Assembly (NCBI GenBank): GCA_963815355.1
Contig: CAWFGJ010000006.1
Span: forward strand, 372,001-436,000
Length of the DNA stretch: 64,000 nucleotides
Reading direction: 5' to 3'
From: JAPUEK01 sp963815355
GTDB lineage: Bacteria; Pseudomonadota; Alphaproteobacteria; Rhodobacterales; Rhodobacteraceae
The position numbers were made by a program, and so were the translations under genes. Positions 45,728-54,630 of this stretch are shown here, one piece after another (position 1 is the stretch's first letter; every line of letters starts with the position of its first letter). The notes beneath the pieces were generated by a model. It did no database searches. It was not told the DNA's origin and saw nothing but the letters and a program-made list of their open reading frames with translations.

Positions 45728-46486
45728 CTAAATGATGCGGAAGTTCTCACCAAGATAAACGCGCCGCACCATCTCGTCTGCGACGACCTCTTCCGTGGTG
45801 CCGGATTTCAAAACGACGCCGTCGTGCAAGATGTAAGCGCGGTCCACGATCTCAAGCGTTTCGCGCACGTTGTGGTCGGTGATCAGCACACCGATTCCGC
45901 GGCTTTTCAGGTCATGCACCAAATGGCGAATCTCGGCCACGGCGATGGGGTCCACCCCCGCGAAAGGTTCGTCCAAAAGCAGATATTTCGGGTCTGCGGC
46001 AAGGCAGCGCGCGATTTCCACCCGGCGCCGCTCGCCCCCCGACAGCGCCAGCGCAGGTGCGCGACGAAGGTGGGTCATGGAAAATTCCGACAGCAGTTCT
46101 TCCAGTCTTTCCCGGCGCTTGTGGCGATCGGCTTCGTGGATTTCGAGAACGGCGAGAATGTTGTCCTCCACCGTCAGGCCCCGGAAGATAGAGACTTCTT
46201 GCGGCAGATACCCGATACCCAACCGTGCCCGTCGATACATCGGCAAGGCCGTCACGTCGCGCCCGTCAATCAGAACCTGACCGCTCTCTGGCGTCACAAG
46301 CCCGGCGATGGCGTAAAAGCAGGTGGTCTTGCCACAGCCGTTCGGACCCAAAAGGGCGACGACCTCACCCTGCTTCAGCGTGATGGAAACATCGCGGATC
46401 ACCGTGCGGCGCTTGTAGCTTTTGCGCAGATGGCGGATCTGCAGACCCGCATCGGCCTCAGGCACGCTCAAATCAGGCTCGGACAT
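45728..46486 (-). CDS. lptB: Lipopolysaccharide export ATP-binding protein
   Basis: 252 residues. Walker A GPNGCGKTT, signature LSGGERRRVEIARCLA and Walker B LLLDEPFAGVDP, with the LptB-specific FRGLTVEDNILAVLE. It powers transport of LPS from the inner membrane through the LptBFG-C-A-DE bridge. ATG 46486 shares a base with the lptA stop. In many other proteobacteria rpoN follows; here hpf does. Confidence 0.96.
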   Translation of the reverse strand: MSEPDLSVPEADAGLQIRHLRKSYKRRTVIRDVSITLKQGEVVALLGPNGCGKTTCFYAIAGLVTPESGQVLIDGRDVTALPMYRRARLGIGYLPQEVSIFRGLTVEDNILAVLEIHEADRHKRRERLEELLSEFSMTHLRRAPALALSGGERRRVEIARCLAADPKYLLLDEPFAGVDPIAVAEIRHLVHDLKSRGIGVLITDHNVRETLEIVDRAYILHDGVVLKSGTTEEVVADEMVRRVYLGENFRII

Positions 46487-46977
46487 CAGTTTTTGCCCGG
46501 CAGAAAGGTTGTCGTGACGCCACCCGCCATTTTCCCGGTGCCCGACTTCAGGTCGATCACAAGCGTTTGCCCGCGGATCGCGGCCTGCCCTTGGGTCAAC
46601 AAGACGTCCCCGGTCATGACAACCTCACCGCTGTCGATCGTGTAAACCGCTTCTTCCGCCTCGGCGGCGTCGGTGGCATTGACGATCATCACCTTGCCCG
46701 TGGCATAGAGTTTGGAAATCTTCTGACCATCCGCCGCATATTCCACGCGGATCTTGGCCGCCGAAAGCCGCATCGCCCCTTGGACAACCAGCACATTGCC
46801 TTCAAAGATCGCCTGACCGCTGGCCTGATCTACTGACAGGCTGTCGGCGGTCACTTCGACCGGCAAGGTCGTGTCGGCCTTCAGCCCGCCAAAAGCCACC
46901 CCCGTGCCTTCGGCAAAGGCCGGGCCGGAAAATCCGAGTGCGACAAGCAAGAAAAGCAGTTTCAAACGATCAAACAT
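46486..46977 (-). CDS. lptA: Lipopolysaccharide periplasmic bridge protein
   Basis: 163 residues with a signal peptide (1-22, cleaved at AFA-EGT). The OstA-like fold reads VEVTADSLSVDQASGQAIFE and KIRVEYAADGQKISKLYATG. It polymerises to carry LPS across the periplasm. Ribosome site AAGGAA. Ten bases after lptC. Confidence 0.93.
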   Translation of the reverse strand: MFDRLKLLFLLVALGFSGPAFAEGTGVAFGGLKADTTLPVEVTADSLSVDQASGQAIFEGNVLVVQGAMRLSAAKIRVEYAADGQKISKLYATGKVMIVNATDAAEAEEAVYTIDSGEVVMTGDVLLTQGQAAIRGQTLVIDLKSGTGKMAGGVTTTFLPGKN

Positions 46978-46987
46978 GGAAATTCCT

Positions 46988-47593
46988 TCACTTTACGGGC
47001 TGGTATAGCAGCCGCACTCTATCCTTGAAAACCAGAAGATAGGGCGAGCCCACCTCTCCCTGACGTTCCAGCCGCAATGACCCCGCCGAGATCTGCCCCC
47101 CCGGCCCGCTGCCCTCAACCGGCCCGGTGCTTTGCAGATAGGTCCGGTCCAGCGCAACATCGAAACCATCCGCCCCCAAAATGTAGCCGGTGGAAGAGTT
47201 CAGCTCTACCCCGCCCGTCAGTTTCAACACCTTTGCAACGGAATCGAGCGTTGCCGCGAACGCCGCGATATCGGTGCGCGCGCCGTCGGGGGTCTGCAAT
47301 GTGCCGCGCAATTCGCGCGCCGTGCCGCCCGTTTCACTCGGGGCCGCCTCTGCCGCGGTCAAGGTCAGCGCCGATCCATCCTCGGTCACACCAGAATACC
47401 CTGCCGCCGTCATCCGCGGTTCGCGCAACCGGTCAGCGATGTCGGTGTCGGCATAGGGGATGGCGTCTTCGGGGTCGATGGCGCGCGAGAACAAGAACAA
47501 CGTCGACAAGATCGCAAGCGCCAACAGCGGCAAGGTCAGCTTCAGAATAGCAACCAACCGGGAATGCAGATTGTCACGCACCAGACGGGCCAT
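46988..47593 (-). CDS. lptC: LPS export protein LptC
   Basis: 201 residues: one N-terminal membrane helix (LTLPLLALAILSTLFLF) and a periplasmic OstA-like domain (MTAAGYSGVTEDGSALTLTA). It links LptBFG to LptA. Starts one base after the kdsD stop. Confidence 0.9.
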   Translation of the reverse strand: MARLVRDNLHSRLVAILKLTLPLLALAILSTLFLFSRAIDPEDAIPYADTDIADRLREPRMTAAGYSGVTEDGSALTLTAAEAAPSETGGTARELRGTLQTPDGARTDIAAFAATLDSVAKVLKLTGGVELNSSTGYILGADGFDVALDRTYLQSTGPVEGSGPGGQISAGSLRLERQGEVGSPYLLVFKDRVRLLYQPVK

Positions 47594-47594
47594 G

Positions 47595-48569
47595 TCAGAT
47601 CACCCCCGCGCGCAGGCAATCATGGATGTGCAAGATGCCAAGCGCTTTTCCCGGCCCCTCATCGGCCATCACGAACAGACAGGTGATCTTGCAATCATTC
47701 ATCACCGCCAAAGCCTGCCCGGCCAGCGCGCCGGGGGCAATGGTTCGGGGGCCACGCGTCATCACCTGCCCTGCGCTCAGCGACATCAGCCGCTCCATGT
47801 TCCGCCGCAGGTCGCCATCGGTAATGATCCCCGCCAGATCACCGGCGGCATCCGTCACGCCCACAACGCCAAACCCCGAACGGCTGATTTCCAGCAGCGC
47901 TTCGGACATCGGGCGATCTTGCGCGATCAACGGCAGACGATCATGCATCAGGTCACTGACCTTCAGCAGCATCGCCCCCAGCTTGCCACCGGGATGGAAC
48001 AGACGGAAGTGGTCCGGCGTAAAGGCCCGGTGCTCCATCAACGCAATGGCCAAAGCGTCACCCAAAGCCAGCATCATGGTGGTCGAGGTGGTTGGCACGA
48101 TCCCCGTCTCGCAGGCTTCTGGCGCATCGGGCAGCACCAGTGCCACATCCGCCTGCCGCAGCAGGGTGGATTGCGCCCGCGAGGCCACGCCGATCAGCGG
48201 GATCGAAAAGCGTTTGGTATGGGCGATCAGATCGGCCAGCTCAGACGTCTCGCCTGAATTGGACAACACCAGCGCCACATCGCCCTGCATCAACATGCCC
48301 AGATCGCCGTGGCTTGCCTCGGCAGGGTGCACGAAATGCGCAGGCGTTCCGGTTGAAGCCAGCGTTCCTGCCACCTTGCGGGCCACATGCCCCGACTTGC
48401 CCATGCCCGACACGATGACTCGGCCCTTGGCGGCCAAGATCACCTCAACCGCGCGGGCAAAGCCGCCGTCCAATGCTCCGGCCAACATCGCCAGCGCCTC
48501 GGCTTCGCGCACAATCACGCGCCGCCCGGTGGCCAGAAAAGCGGCTGGGTCAGTGGTGGAAGAGGTCAT
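47595..48569 (-). CDS. kdsD: Arabinose-5-phosphate isomerase (KpsF/GutQ family)
   Basis: 324 residues. The SIS domain (about 40-180) has VSGMGKSGHVARKVAGTLAS and LSNSGETSELADLI; two CBS domains fill the rest. It makes arabinose 5-phosphate for Kdo, the inner core sugar of LPS. ATG 48569 lies 20 bases inside the end of rnd. Confidence 0.95.
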   Translation of the reverse strand: MTSSTTDPAAFLATGRRVIVREAEALAMLAGALDGGFARAVEVILAAKGRVIVSGMGKSGHVARKVAGTLASTGTPAHFVHPAEASHGDLGMLMQGDVALVLSNSGETSELADLIAHTKRFSIPLIGVASRAQSTLLRQADVALVLPDAPEACETGIVPTTSTTMMLALGDALAIALMEHRAFTPDHFRLFHPGGKLGAMLLKVSDLMHDRLPLIAQDRPMSEALLEISRSGFGVVGVTDAAGDLAGIITDGDLRRNMERLMSLSAGQVMTRGPRTIAPGALAGQALAVMNDCKITCLFVMADEGPGKALGILHIHDCLRAGVI

Positions 48570-49164
48570 TCGGCTCCTCCCAGCCCATCAGGTCCAACTC
48601 GGCCCGTGTCGGCAGGAAATCAAAGCAGCGCTGCGCGAGATCCGTCCGGCCTTCGCGCTGCAAGATCGCCTCCAGCGCGTCTTTCAGCTTGTGCAGATAC
48701 AGCACATCCGAGGCCGCATAGTCCCGCTGCGCGTCGGTCAGCGCGGCCGAGCCCCAGTCCGAGGTCTGCTGCGCCTTGGACACATCGACGCCGACATATT
48801 CGGCCAGCAGGTATTTAAGCCCATGCCGGTCGGTGTAGGTGCGGATCAGTTTGGACGCGATCTTGGTGCACCAGACCGGCGCGGTCAGCACACCAAAGGC
48901 CCGTTTCAGCGCAGCAACATCAAAGCGCCCGAAATGGAACAGTTTCAGCACATCAGGATTGGTCAAAAGCCGCTCAAGATTGGGGGCAGAGGTTTGGCCA
49001 CGGGCAATCTGCACCAGATGGGCATCCCCGTTGCCACCGGACAATTGCACCACGCACAGCCGGTCACGGCGCGGGTCAAGTCCCATGGTTTCGGTATCAA
49101 TCGCCACGATCGGCCCGAAGGTCAGCCCGTCTGGCAGGTCGTTCTTGTACAGATGAATGGTCAA
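48550..49164 (-). CDS. rnd: Ribonuclease D-like 3'-5' exonuclease
   Basis: About 204 residues, the short exonuclease-only form lacking HRDC domains. DEDD motifs: Asp and Glu in VAIDTETMGLD, Asp in HFGRFDVAAL, and Tyr/Asp in DYAASDVLYL. It trims tRNA or other RNA ends. TTG 49164 (MTIHLYKNDLPDGL) is supported by GGAAAG upstream; a TTG six codons earlier is also possible. It leads the kdsD-lpt operon. Confidence 0.9.
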   Translation of the reverse strand: MTIHLYKNDLPDGLTFGPIVAIDTETMGLDPRRDRLCVVQLSGGNGDAHLVQIARGQTSAPNLERLLTNPDVLKLFHFGRFDVAALKRAFGVLTAPVWCTKIASKLIRTYTDRHGLKYLLAEYVGVDVSKAQQTSDWGSAALTDAQRDYAASDVLYLHKLKDALEAILQREGRTDLAQRCFDFLPTRAELDLMGWEEPNDLFHH

Positions 49165-49301
49165 AGGAGGCGCTTTCCGCAAAAGGGTCTGGCCATTCGA
49201 TACAGGGGCAAAGGGGCAAGGGTCAACCTCGGCCCCTGTCGCGCCCCACCGGGCAGCCCCCTTATCGGCGACTCTCCCCGATTTGGGGCAGTCGGGCGCG
49301 G

Positions 49302-50261
49302 CTAGAGCGTGCCTTGGACCATCAACCGCTCTGCCGCCAGCGGCACCTTGCGCGAGGTCACACCCACCATCGTAAAATCACGCTTGGCCGGGTTGTTGCG
49401 CCCAAGGCTCAGCGTTTCATCGACATCCGCGCTGTTCCATTTGATTTCCACCTCAAACATTTTAGACATACGGTAGCTTCCCACCAGCTTCGCGTTGATC
49501 GGCGGGGCGGTCAGCGACTTTGGCTCGTCCGACGAACAGTAAACCTGATTATGGGTGGCAAAATAGTAATACCAGGTTTCATACGAACCCTCCTCGACCG
49601 ACCACCAGCCCCCCAGCCAATAGGGCGCGCGCTGGCCAGCGCCTAAAAGCGCGCTCATGCTGACCCACCCCTGCAAAGAAGACGGTTTCCAGACGCGCGT
49701 CTTCCGGGCGATGAAATCGTATCCCTTGCTTGGCCCGGCCTGCCCCGCCTCGACCGTGTACCACTCACTGCCATCCACCATCAGTGAAATACCCATGTGG
49801 TTCAGGGACATACCGTTGTGATCGGCAGTCGCCTCGTACAAACGGAAGGGGTCCCCGTATTCTGGCGTGGCCCCACTGCTGGCCGGAACCCAGCAAAAGC
49901 CTTTCCCATTCCGCGTCAGATAATCCGCAATGTCGAAACGGCCGACACCGTCGTTTTTGTCTTCTGACTTATAGCCCATCGCCCCGGCGCAGCGCCCGAC
50001 GAATTCGTTGCAAGTGGTGGTGCGATTGGCAGGGTCCACCCATTTGGTTAGCAAACCGCGCTGGCTATAGCCCGTATAGCGTTGAAAATCGGCGTTGGTG
50101 CCATCGGCGGCCAATGCGGCCACATCGGCCGCCGTGAATGGAGGTTTCAGCTTGGCAGCATCCAGCGACGTAGACGGCACCTCAACGCCCGCCATGCTGA
50201 TCGCGGCGATAAACTTCTCCAGCGCTTGCTGGTAGGGTGCGGTAATCTTGAAATCTGGCAT
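49302..50261 (-). CDS. Putative NlpC/P60-like cysteine hydrolase, unknown
   Basis: 319 residues, no signal peptide or membrane segment. A candidate catalytic Cys is in TTTCNEFVGRCAGAMGY near 82-98, and a candidate His in LNHMGISLMVDGSEWYTVEA near 154-173, in the spacing of NlpC/P60 or papain-like enzymes. The C-terminal third is Trp/Tyr rich (YWLGGWWSVEEGSYETWYYY) and looks like a separate beta domain. I do not recognise the family; the fold is inferred from motif spacing alone. No immunity or secretion gene is next to it. Lone gene. Confidence 0.65.
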   Translation of the reverse strand: MPDFKITAPYQQALEKFIAAISMAGVEVPSTSLDAAKLKPPFTAADVAALAADGTNADFQRYTGYSQRGLLTKWVDPANRTTTCNEFVGRCAGAMGYKSEDKNDGVGRFDIADYLTRNGKGFCWVPASSGATPEYGDPFRLYEATADHNGMSLNHMGISLMVDGSEWYTVEAGQAGPSKGYDFIARKTRVWKPSSLQGWVSMSALLGAGQRAPYWLGGWWSVEEGSYETWYYYFATHNQVYCSSDEPKSLTAPPINAKLVGSYRMSKMFEVEIKWNSADVDETLSLGRNNPAKRDFTMVGVTSRKVPLAAERLMVQGTL

Positions 50262-50333
50262 TGCGGCACCTTGGGCTGGGGAACACGGGCTGCAGAAAAT
50301 GAGACATACGCTTTATATCGTAGCACACTGCGC

Positions 50334-50678
50334 CTAAGCCGCTTGCCGAGCAAGCATCCCGGTGCCCATCGCAGGGTCAGGAAAAGCCGACCATAAAAGC
50401 CCGCCCCAAGGCCCGCAAACACCAGAAACGAAGACCCATACAACGCCACCTTGCCGGGGCAGCCCAACCGGCAGGCTTGCGCGATCCGACCAACCGCGGC
50501 CCCAACGGCCTGAAAGAGCGTGCCGCCCAAAAGGCGCAGGGGCGGCAAACAACCTGCGGAACAGGTGGAACGGCCCCACCCCCGCCTCGTCACGGACCAC
50601 AGCCACAAAGCTGTCGATCAGGCCAAGGATTGTTGGGGCAGCCAGGATCAGCCCGGCCGCCCGGATGTTTCGGTTGCG
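50334..50678 (-). pseudogene. Possible remnant of an EamA-type membrane gene
   Basis: The 427-base gap 50262-50688 holds no intact gene. In it, one minus frame without a start codon begins NIRAAGLILAAPTILGLIDS and continues FVAVVRDEAGVGPFHLFRRL, reminiscent of an EamA exporter N-terminus. After about 47 codons that text stops resembling anything, and no other frame clearly continues it. It is followed by a stop at 50334. Best read as a decayed gene, with low certainty. Confidence 0.3.
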
Positions 50679-50688
50679 CTACGTTTGG

Positions 50689-51315
50689 TTAAGCCTGCGC
50701 ATCCATTGCGGTCAGGACCTCATCCAACGACCGAATGGCACCATGTTGCAGGTATTCCATCGCCGTGAGGGACGCCGTATGCGCGGCAAGACTTGACCCG
50801 GCGACGCAATCCTCGATCACCCGGCAGAAATAGTCGCCCTGATGCGCGTCGACAAAGGTGTAATGCACGCAAACATCGGTCAAGCCGCCGACAAGGATCA
50901 GCGTATCCGCGCGCAACCCCCGCAACAAAATCTCAAGATCCGTGCCGTAGAACGCGGAATAGCGGCGCTTGGATATCCGATAGTCATCGGGGCGAATGCC
51001 CAACTCTTCCTCGGCAAAGGCGGTCAACGGGTTGCTGTCCAGGCAGTGCACATCCTCATCCCCATCGGTCTCGCGCCCCATGTCGATCAGGTTGGCGCGG
51101 TGGATTTCCTGAATGAAAACCACGGGAATCCCCACCGCCCGCGCCCTGTCGATGGCCAGTTTTGCGCGCGCCATCCGTTCGGCATATTCAGGCATATGGG
51201 CAATAGAGCGTTTATGCGCCGGAATTGGCGCAAAGGTCGACTTTTGGATGTCGATCACGATCAACGCCGCGCGGCCTTCAATCAATGCGCGCCGTCGGGA
51301 GCCAGATTTTGTCAT
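50689..51315 (-). CDS. Isochorismatase-family cysteine hydrolase
   Basis: 208 residues. The catalytic triad of the family is visible: Asp in LIVIDIQKSTF, Lys in RISKRRYSAFYG and Cys in GGLTDVCVHYT. Relatives hydrolyse amides, carbamoyl groups or isochorismate; the substrate is unknown. It is 89 bases downstream of an amino-acid ABC transporter gene set and may act on the imported compound. Start ATG 51315. Confidence 0.88.
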   Translation of the reverse strand: MTKSGSRRRALIEGRAALIVIDIQKSTFAPIPAHKRSIAHMPEYAERMARAKLAIDRARAVGIPVVFIQEIHRANLIDMGRETDGDEDVHCLDSNPLTAFAEEELGIRPDDYRISKRRYSAFYGTDLEILLRGLRADTLILVGGLTDVCVHYTFVDAHQGDYFCRVIEDCVAGSSLAAHTASLTAMEYLQHGAIRSLDEVLTAMDAQA

Positions 51316-51404
51316 CGTGGGGCCTCTCTTAAGGGGGATCTGGTGGACGCGTCAGTGCGTCGTTGGGGAGTTGTCAGGGGCAGGCCCGCGCGGCCGCAGG
51401 TGCT

Positions 51405-52133
51405 TCAGAAAGCGTTTTCGGCCAGGCGGAAGGCGATCGTGATTGCGAAGACGATGGCCATGTAGAACACCATCGCGGTCAGAAAGCCCTCGTAAGCAAG
51501 GTAATAGCGCCCGTTCAGCCAGCGACCCACGCCCAGCAGATCCTGCAAAGTGACGGTGCTGGCGATGACAGAACCGTGCAGCGTAAAGATGACCTCGTTC
51601 GAATAGGCCGGCAGCGCGCGGCGAAAGGCACTCGGCAGGGTCACAAGACGCAACCGGGCGATCTGTGACATGCCGCTGGCCTTTGCGGCTTCAACTTCTC
51701 CGTGGGGCGTTGCCTCTATTGCTCCCCGAAGAAACTCGGTGGTGTAGGCGGTGGTGTTCAAGGTGAAGGCGATGATCACGCACCACCAAGGGCTGCTCAG
51801 GATGGGCTGCCACAAGAAACTGTCTTGCACGGCTTTGAACTGTCCAAGGCCAAAGTAGAACAGATAGACCTGCACCAATAACGGTGTCCCGCAAAAGGCA
51901 TAGGTAAACACCCGGATCGCGGGGCTAAAGAAAGGCATGCGATCGGCCCGCGCGATGGCAAGCGGAATGGCCATCAGGCCGCCGACCAACAGCGCCAGAA
52001 AGGTCAGTTGCAAGGTGACAAGCGCCCCCTCAAAAAAGCGCCCGAGGTTGTCGTAAATCAGGACAAAGTCGATCGGCGACGCCGTTTCGCTGAAGGTGCG
52101 TAGATAGTCGACAAAGCTGCGCCCGGGTTCCAT
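51405..52133 (-). CDS. Polar amino-acid ABC transporter, permease (HisM-like)
   Basis: 242 residues, five to six membrane segments. The EAA-loop is GEVEAAKASGMSQIARLRLV. Family text LVTLQLTFLALLVGGLMAIP and TPLLVQVYLFYFGLGQF is like the OccM/ArtM group. ATG 52133 follows the partner permease stop by four bases; an earlier in-frame TTG at 52175 overlaps it. Confidence 0.9.
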   Translation of the reverse strand: MEPGRSFVDYLRTFSETASPIDFVLIYDNLGRFFEGALVTLQLTFLALLVGGLMAIPLAIARADRMPFFSPAIRVFTYAFCGTPLLVQVYLFYFGLGQFKAVQDSFLWQPILSSPWWCVIIAFTLNTTAYTTEFLRGAIEATPHGEVEAAKASGMSQIARLRLVTLPSAFRRALPAYSNEVIFTLHGSVIASTVTLQDLLGVGRWLNGRYYLAYEGFLTAMVFYMAIVFAITIAFRLAENAF

Positions 52134-52137
52134 CCGT

Positions 52138-52827
52138 TCAAACCCTTCTGACGCCGACAGAGTATCTGCGGTCAACCCAGCGAAGGATCAGGTCAGAAAC
52201 AGCCGTTATCGCGAGATAGATCACCAACACCGCGATCATGAAGCTAAAGACCTTATGGGTGGATCTGCCCGCCGAAAAAGCGTTCCACACCAGATCGTGC
52301 AACCCGATCACAGAGACCAGCGCGGTTGATTTCACCAGGACCAGCCAGTTGTTGGTAAAACTCGGCAAAGCAAAACGCACCATTTGCGGCCATGTCACGA
52401 TGCGGAAAACCTGCGTTGGCGTCATGCCGACCGAGATCGCGGCTTCGATCTGGCCACGGGGAATGGCCAGAATGGCCCCACGAAACGTCTCGGCCATATA
52501 GGCGCCGAAGATAAAGCCGAGCGTCGCCACGCCAGCCGCGAATTGGTTGACCTCCACATAGCCCCACAAGCCAGTGACGCGGCCCAGCGTGCTGACCAGA
52601 ACCTGCCCGCCAAAAAAGATCAGCATCATCAGCACAAGGTCCGGCACGCTGCGCACAAAGGTTGTGTAGAAATTGCCGCAGCGACGCAGGGCCATGGAGG
52701 GCGACAGTTTGGCAAGTGCGCCAAGCAAACCCAAGGCGACAGACAGCAGCAAAGACAACACGGCAAGGCTGATTGTGACGCCCGTCCCCTCAATCAGAAT
52801 CTGTCTGTATTGGTAAATCAGATCCAT
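52138..52827 (-). CDS. Polar amino-acid ABC transporter, permease (HisQ-like)
   Basis: 229 residues, about five membrane segments. EAA loop GQIEAAISVGMTPTQVFRIV, and FVRSVPDLVLMMLIFFGGQ as in OccQ/ArtQ. ATG 52827 gives MDLIYQYRQILIEGTGV. Paired with the HisM-like permease; together they form the inner-membrane channel. Confidence 0.9.
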   Translation of the reverse strand: MDLIYQYRQILIEGTGVTISLAVLSLLLSVALGLLGALAKLSPSMALRRCGNFYTTFVRSVPDLVLMMLIFFGGQVLVSTLGRVTGLWGYVEVNQFAAGVATLGFIFGAYMAETFRGAILAIPRGQIEAAISVGMTPTQVFRIVTWPQMVRFALPSFTNNWLVLVKSTALVSVIGLHDLVWNAFSAGRSTHKVFSFMIAVLVIYLAITAVSDLILRWVDRRYSVGVRRV

Positions 52828-52905
52828 GCGCCCCGGTCCGTCCCTATGAAGTCTGCAAGCGACCGGGGGCGTCATGCACCCCCGGTCGCGATTGATTGCG
52901 GGCGA

Positions 52906-53679
52906 CTACTTGCCGTAGATGTCGAGATCGAAATATTTGTCGTTGATCGCCTTGTAGGTGCCATCCGCACGGATCGCCGCAATTGCGGTGCTCAGTTCAG
53001 CTGCCAGCTGGTCGCCTTTGCGCACGGCAATCCCGGTGCCTGCGCCGAGGCAGGCTACATCATCCAAATCTTCGCCAAGAAAGGCAAAACCCTTGCCCTG
53101 ATCGGTTTTCAGGAACCCGTCTATGGCCTGCAAGGTGTTGTTCAGTTGCATATCGAGGCGCCCGGCAACCAGATCGGCGAACACATCCTCTTGGGTGTTG
53201 TAAAGCCGCAGATCCGCCTCCGGGAAATGCTTCTCGACAAAGCACTGCAAGGTCGTGCCGCGCAGAACACCGATCTTAAGCCCCTTGGTCCCCTCTGGCG
53301 TCAGTGCAAACGTGGCCCCTTCCCGGGCGATAAAGCGCGAGGGGGTATCATAGTATTTTGCGGTGAAATCGACCTGCTTTTTGCGGTCCTCGGTGATCGA
53401 CATTGAGGCGACGATAGCGTAGTATTTGTTGGCGATCAGGGCGGGGATCATGCCATCCCACTCTTGTTCAACCAACTGGCATTCCCGGTTCAACTGCTTG
53501 CAAAGCGCGTTCGCAATGTCGATGTCAAAACCCGACAGCGTGCCGTCGGCTTCCTTCTTTGAAAAGGGCGGATAGGCCCCCTCGACACCGATGCGCAGCA
53601 CGTCGGCCTGCGCGACTTGGCCTGACAGAAGTGTCATCGCCCCGAGTACCGAGGCAAGGATGGCTTTCTTGATGTTCAT
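52906..53679 (-). CDS. Amino-acid ABC transporter, periplasmic binding protein
   Basis: 257 residues with a signal peptide (1-25, cleaved at VAQA-DVL). The SBP_bac_3 fold reads LRIGVEGAYPPFSKKEADG, GFDIDIANALCKQLN and IVASMSITEDRKKQVDFT. This resembles the lysine/arginine/ornithine or octopine class; a basic ligand is inferred. Ribosome site AGGGAG before ATG 53679. Confidence 0.92.
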   Translation of the reverse strand: MNIKKAILASVLGAMTLLSGQVAQADVLRIGVEGAYPPFSKKEADGTLSGFDIDIANALCKQLNRECQLVEQEWDGMIPALIANKYYAIVASMSITEDRKKQVDFTAKYYDTPSRFIAREGATFALTPEGTKGLKIGVLRGTTLQCFVEKHFPEADLRLYNTQEDVFADLVAGRLDMQLNNTLQAIDGFLKTDQGKGFAFLGEDLDDVACLGAGTGIAVRKGDQLAAELSTAIAAIRADGTYKAINDKYFDLDIYGK

Positions 53680-53728
53680 TGCTGTTCTCCCTTGTTGGGC
53701 AAGATGAAGGCCGCGCGGGCACGGCCGC

Positions 53729-54523
53729 CTAATGTCGTGTATTCGACAGGAATTCCTGCAAGCGGGTGGATTTCGGCTTGGTAAACATCTGCACCGGGTT
53801 CCCCTGCTCTTCGATCCGGCCTTGGTGCAGAAAGATCACCTCGGAAGAAACGTCTCGGGCAAAGGCCATTTCATGGGTCACCACGATCATGGTGCGACCC
53901 TCCTCCGCCAATGAGCGGATGACTTTCAAAACCTCTCCCACAAGCTCGGGGTCCAGCGCCGAGGTCGGCTCGTCAAACAGCATGACCTCTGGTTCCATCG
54001 CAAGCGCGCGGGCGATTGCGGTGCGCTGTTGTTGCCCCCCCGATATGTGTGCCGGGTAGTAGTCGCGACGGTCATACATGCCGACGCGCTCCAGGACCGC
54101 TTTGGCCTTCTCAATGGCAACCGCGCGTGGCTGTTTCAGGACATGGATCGGGCCAGCGATCACATTCTCCAGAACGGTCATGTGCGACCAAAGATTGAAG
54201 GACTGAAAGACCATCGCCAACCGTGCGCGAATACGCTCAACCTGCCTTGCATCCGAGGGCTTGGTCACTCCGTGGCGGTCCTTGGCCATCTTGATCTCTT
54301 CGCCGTGGACGCTGATCACGCCGAAATTGGGAATTTCCAAGAGGTTGATGCAACGAAGAAAGGTGCTTTTGCCCGAACCTGACGACCCCAACATCGAGAT
54401 TACATCGCCGTCACAGGCCTTGAGCGAAACCCCTTTAAGCACCTCATGTGCACCAAAAGACTTACGCAGATCGGTGACCACAAGCGATGCGTTGGCGTCC
54501 TTGGGTTCGCGACGTGAAGCCAT
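53729..54523 (-). CDS. Amino-acid ABC transporter, ATP-binding protein
   Basis: 264 residues. Walker A GSSGSGKST, signature ISGGQQQRTAIARAL, Walker B VMLFDEPTSALDP and HEMAFARDVSSEVIFLHQGR, as in HisP/OccP. First gene of the transporter operon, divergent from the LysR regulator 107 bases away. Confidence 0.93.
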   Translation of the reverse strand: MASRREPKDANASLVVTDLRKSFGAHEVLKGVSLKACDGDVISMLGSSGSGKSTFLRCINLLEIPNFGVISVHGEEIKMAKDRHGVTKPSDARQVERIRARLAMVFQSFNLWSHMTVLENVIAGPIHVLKQPRAVAIEKAKAVLERVGMYDRRDYYPAHISGGQQQRTAIARALAMEPEVMLFDEPTSALDPELVGEVLKVIRSLAEEGRTMIVVTHEMAFARDVSSEVIFLHQGRIEEQGNPVQMFTKPKSTRLQEFLSNTRH

Positions 54524-54630
54524 TTTTGCATCCGATACTGTGCGGGGTTTCTGTGAAGCTACCCGTCAGAAAGGCTGCGGAAAAACAGGTTAAACTTGCC
54601 CTCAGCGAAGGTTTTACCTATGCTGAGCCG

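Noticed and set aside
49302..50261. Type VI effector with immunity partner
   Set aside because: No adjacent immunity, VgrG, PAAR or Hcp gene is visible; only the hydrolase-like motifs remain.
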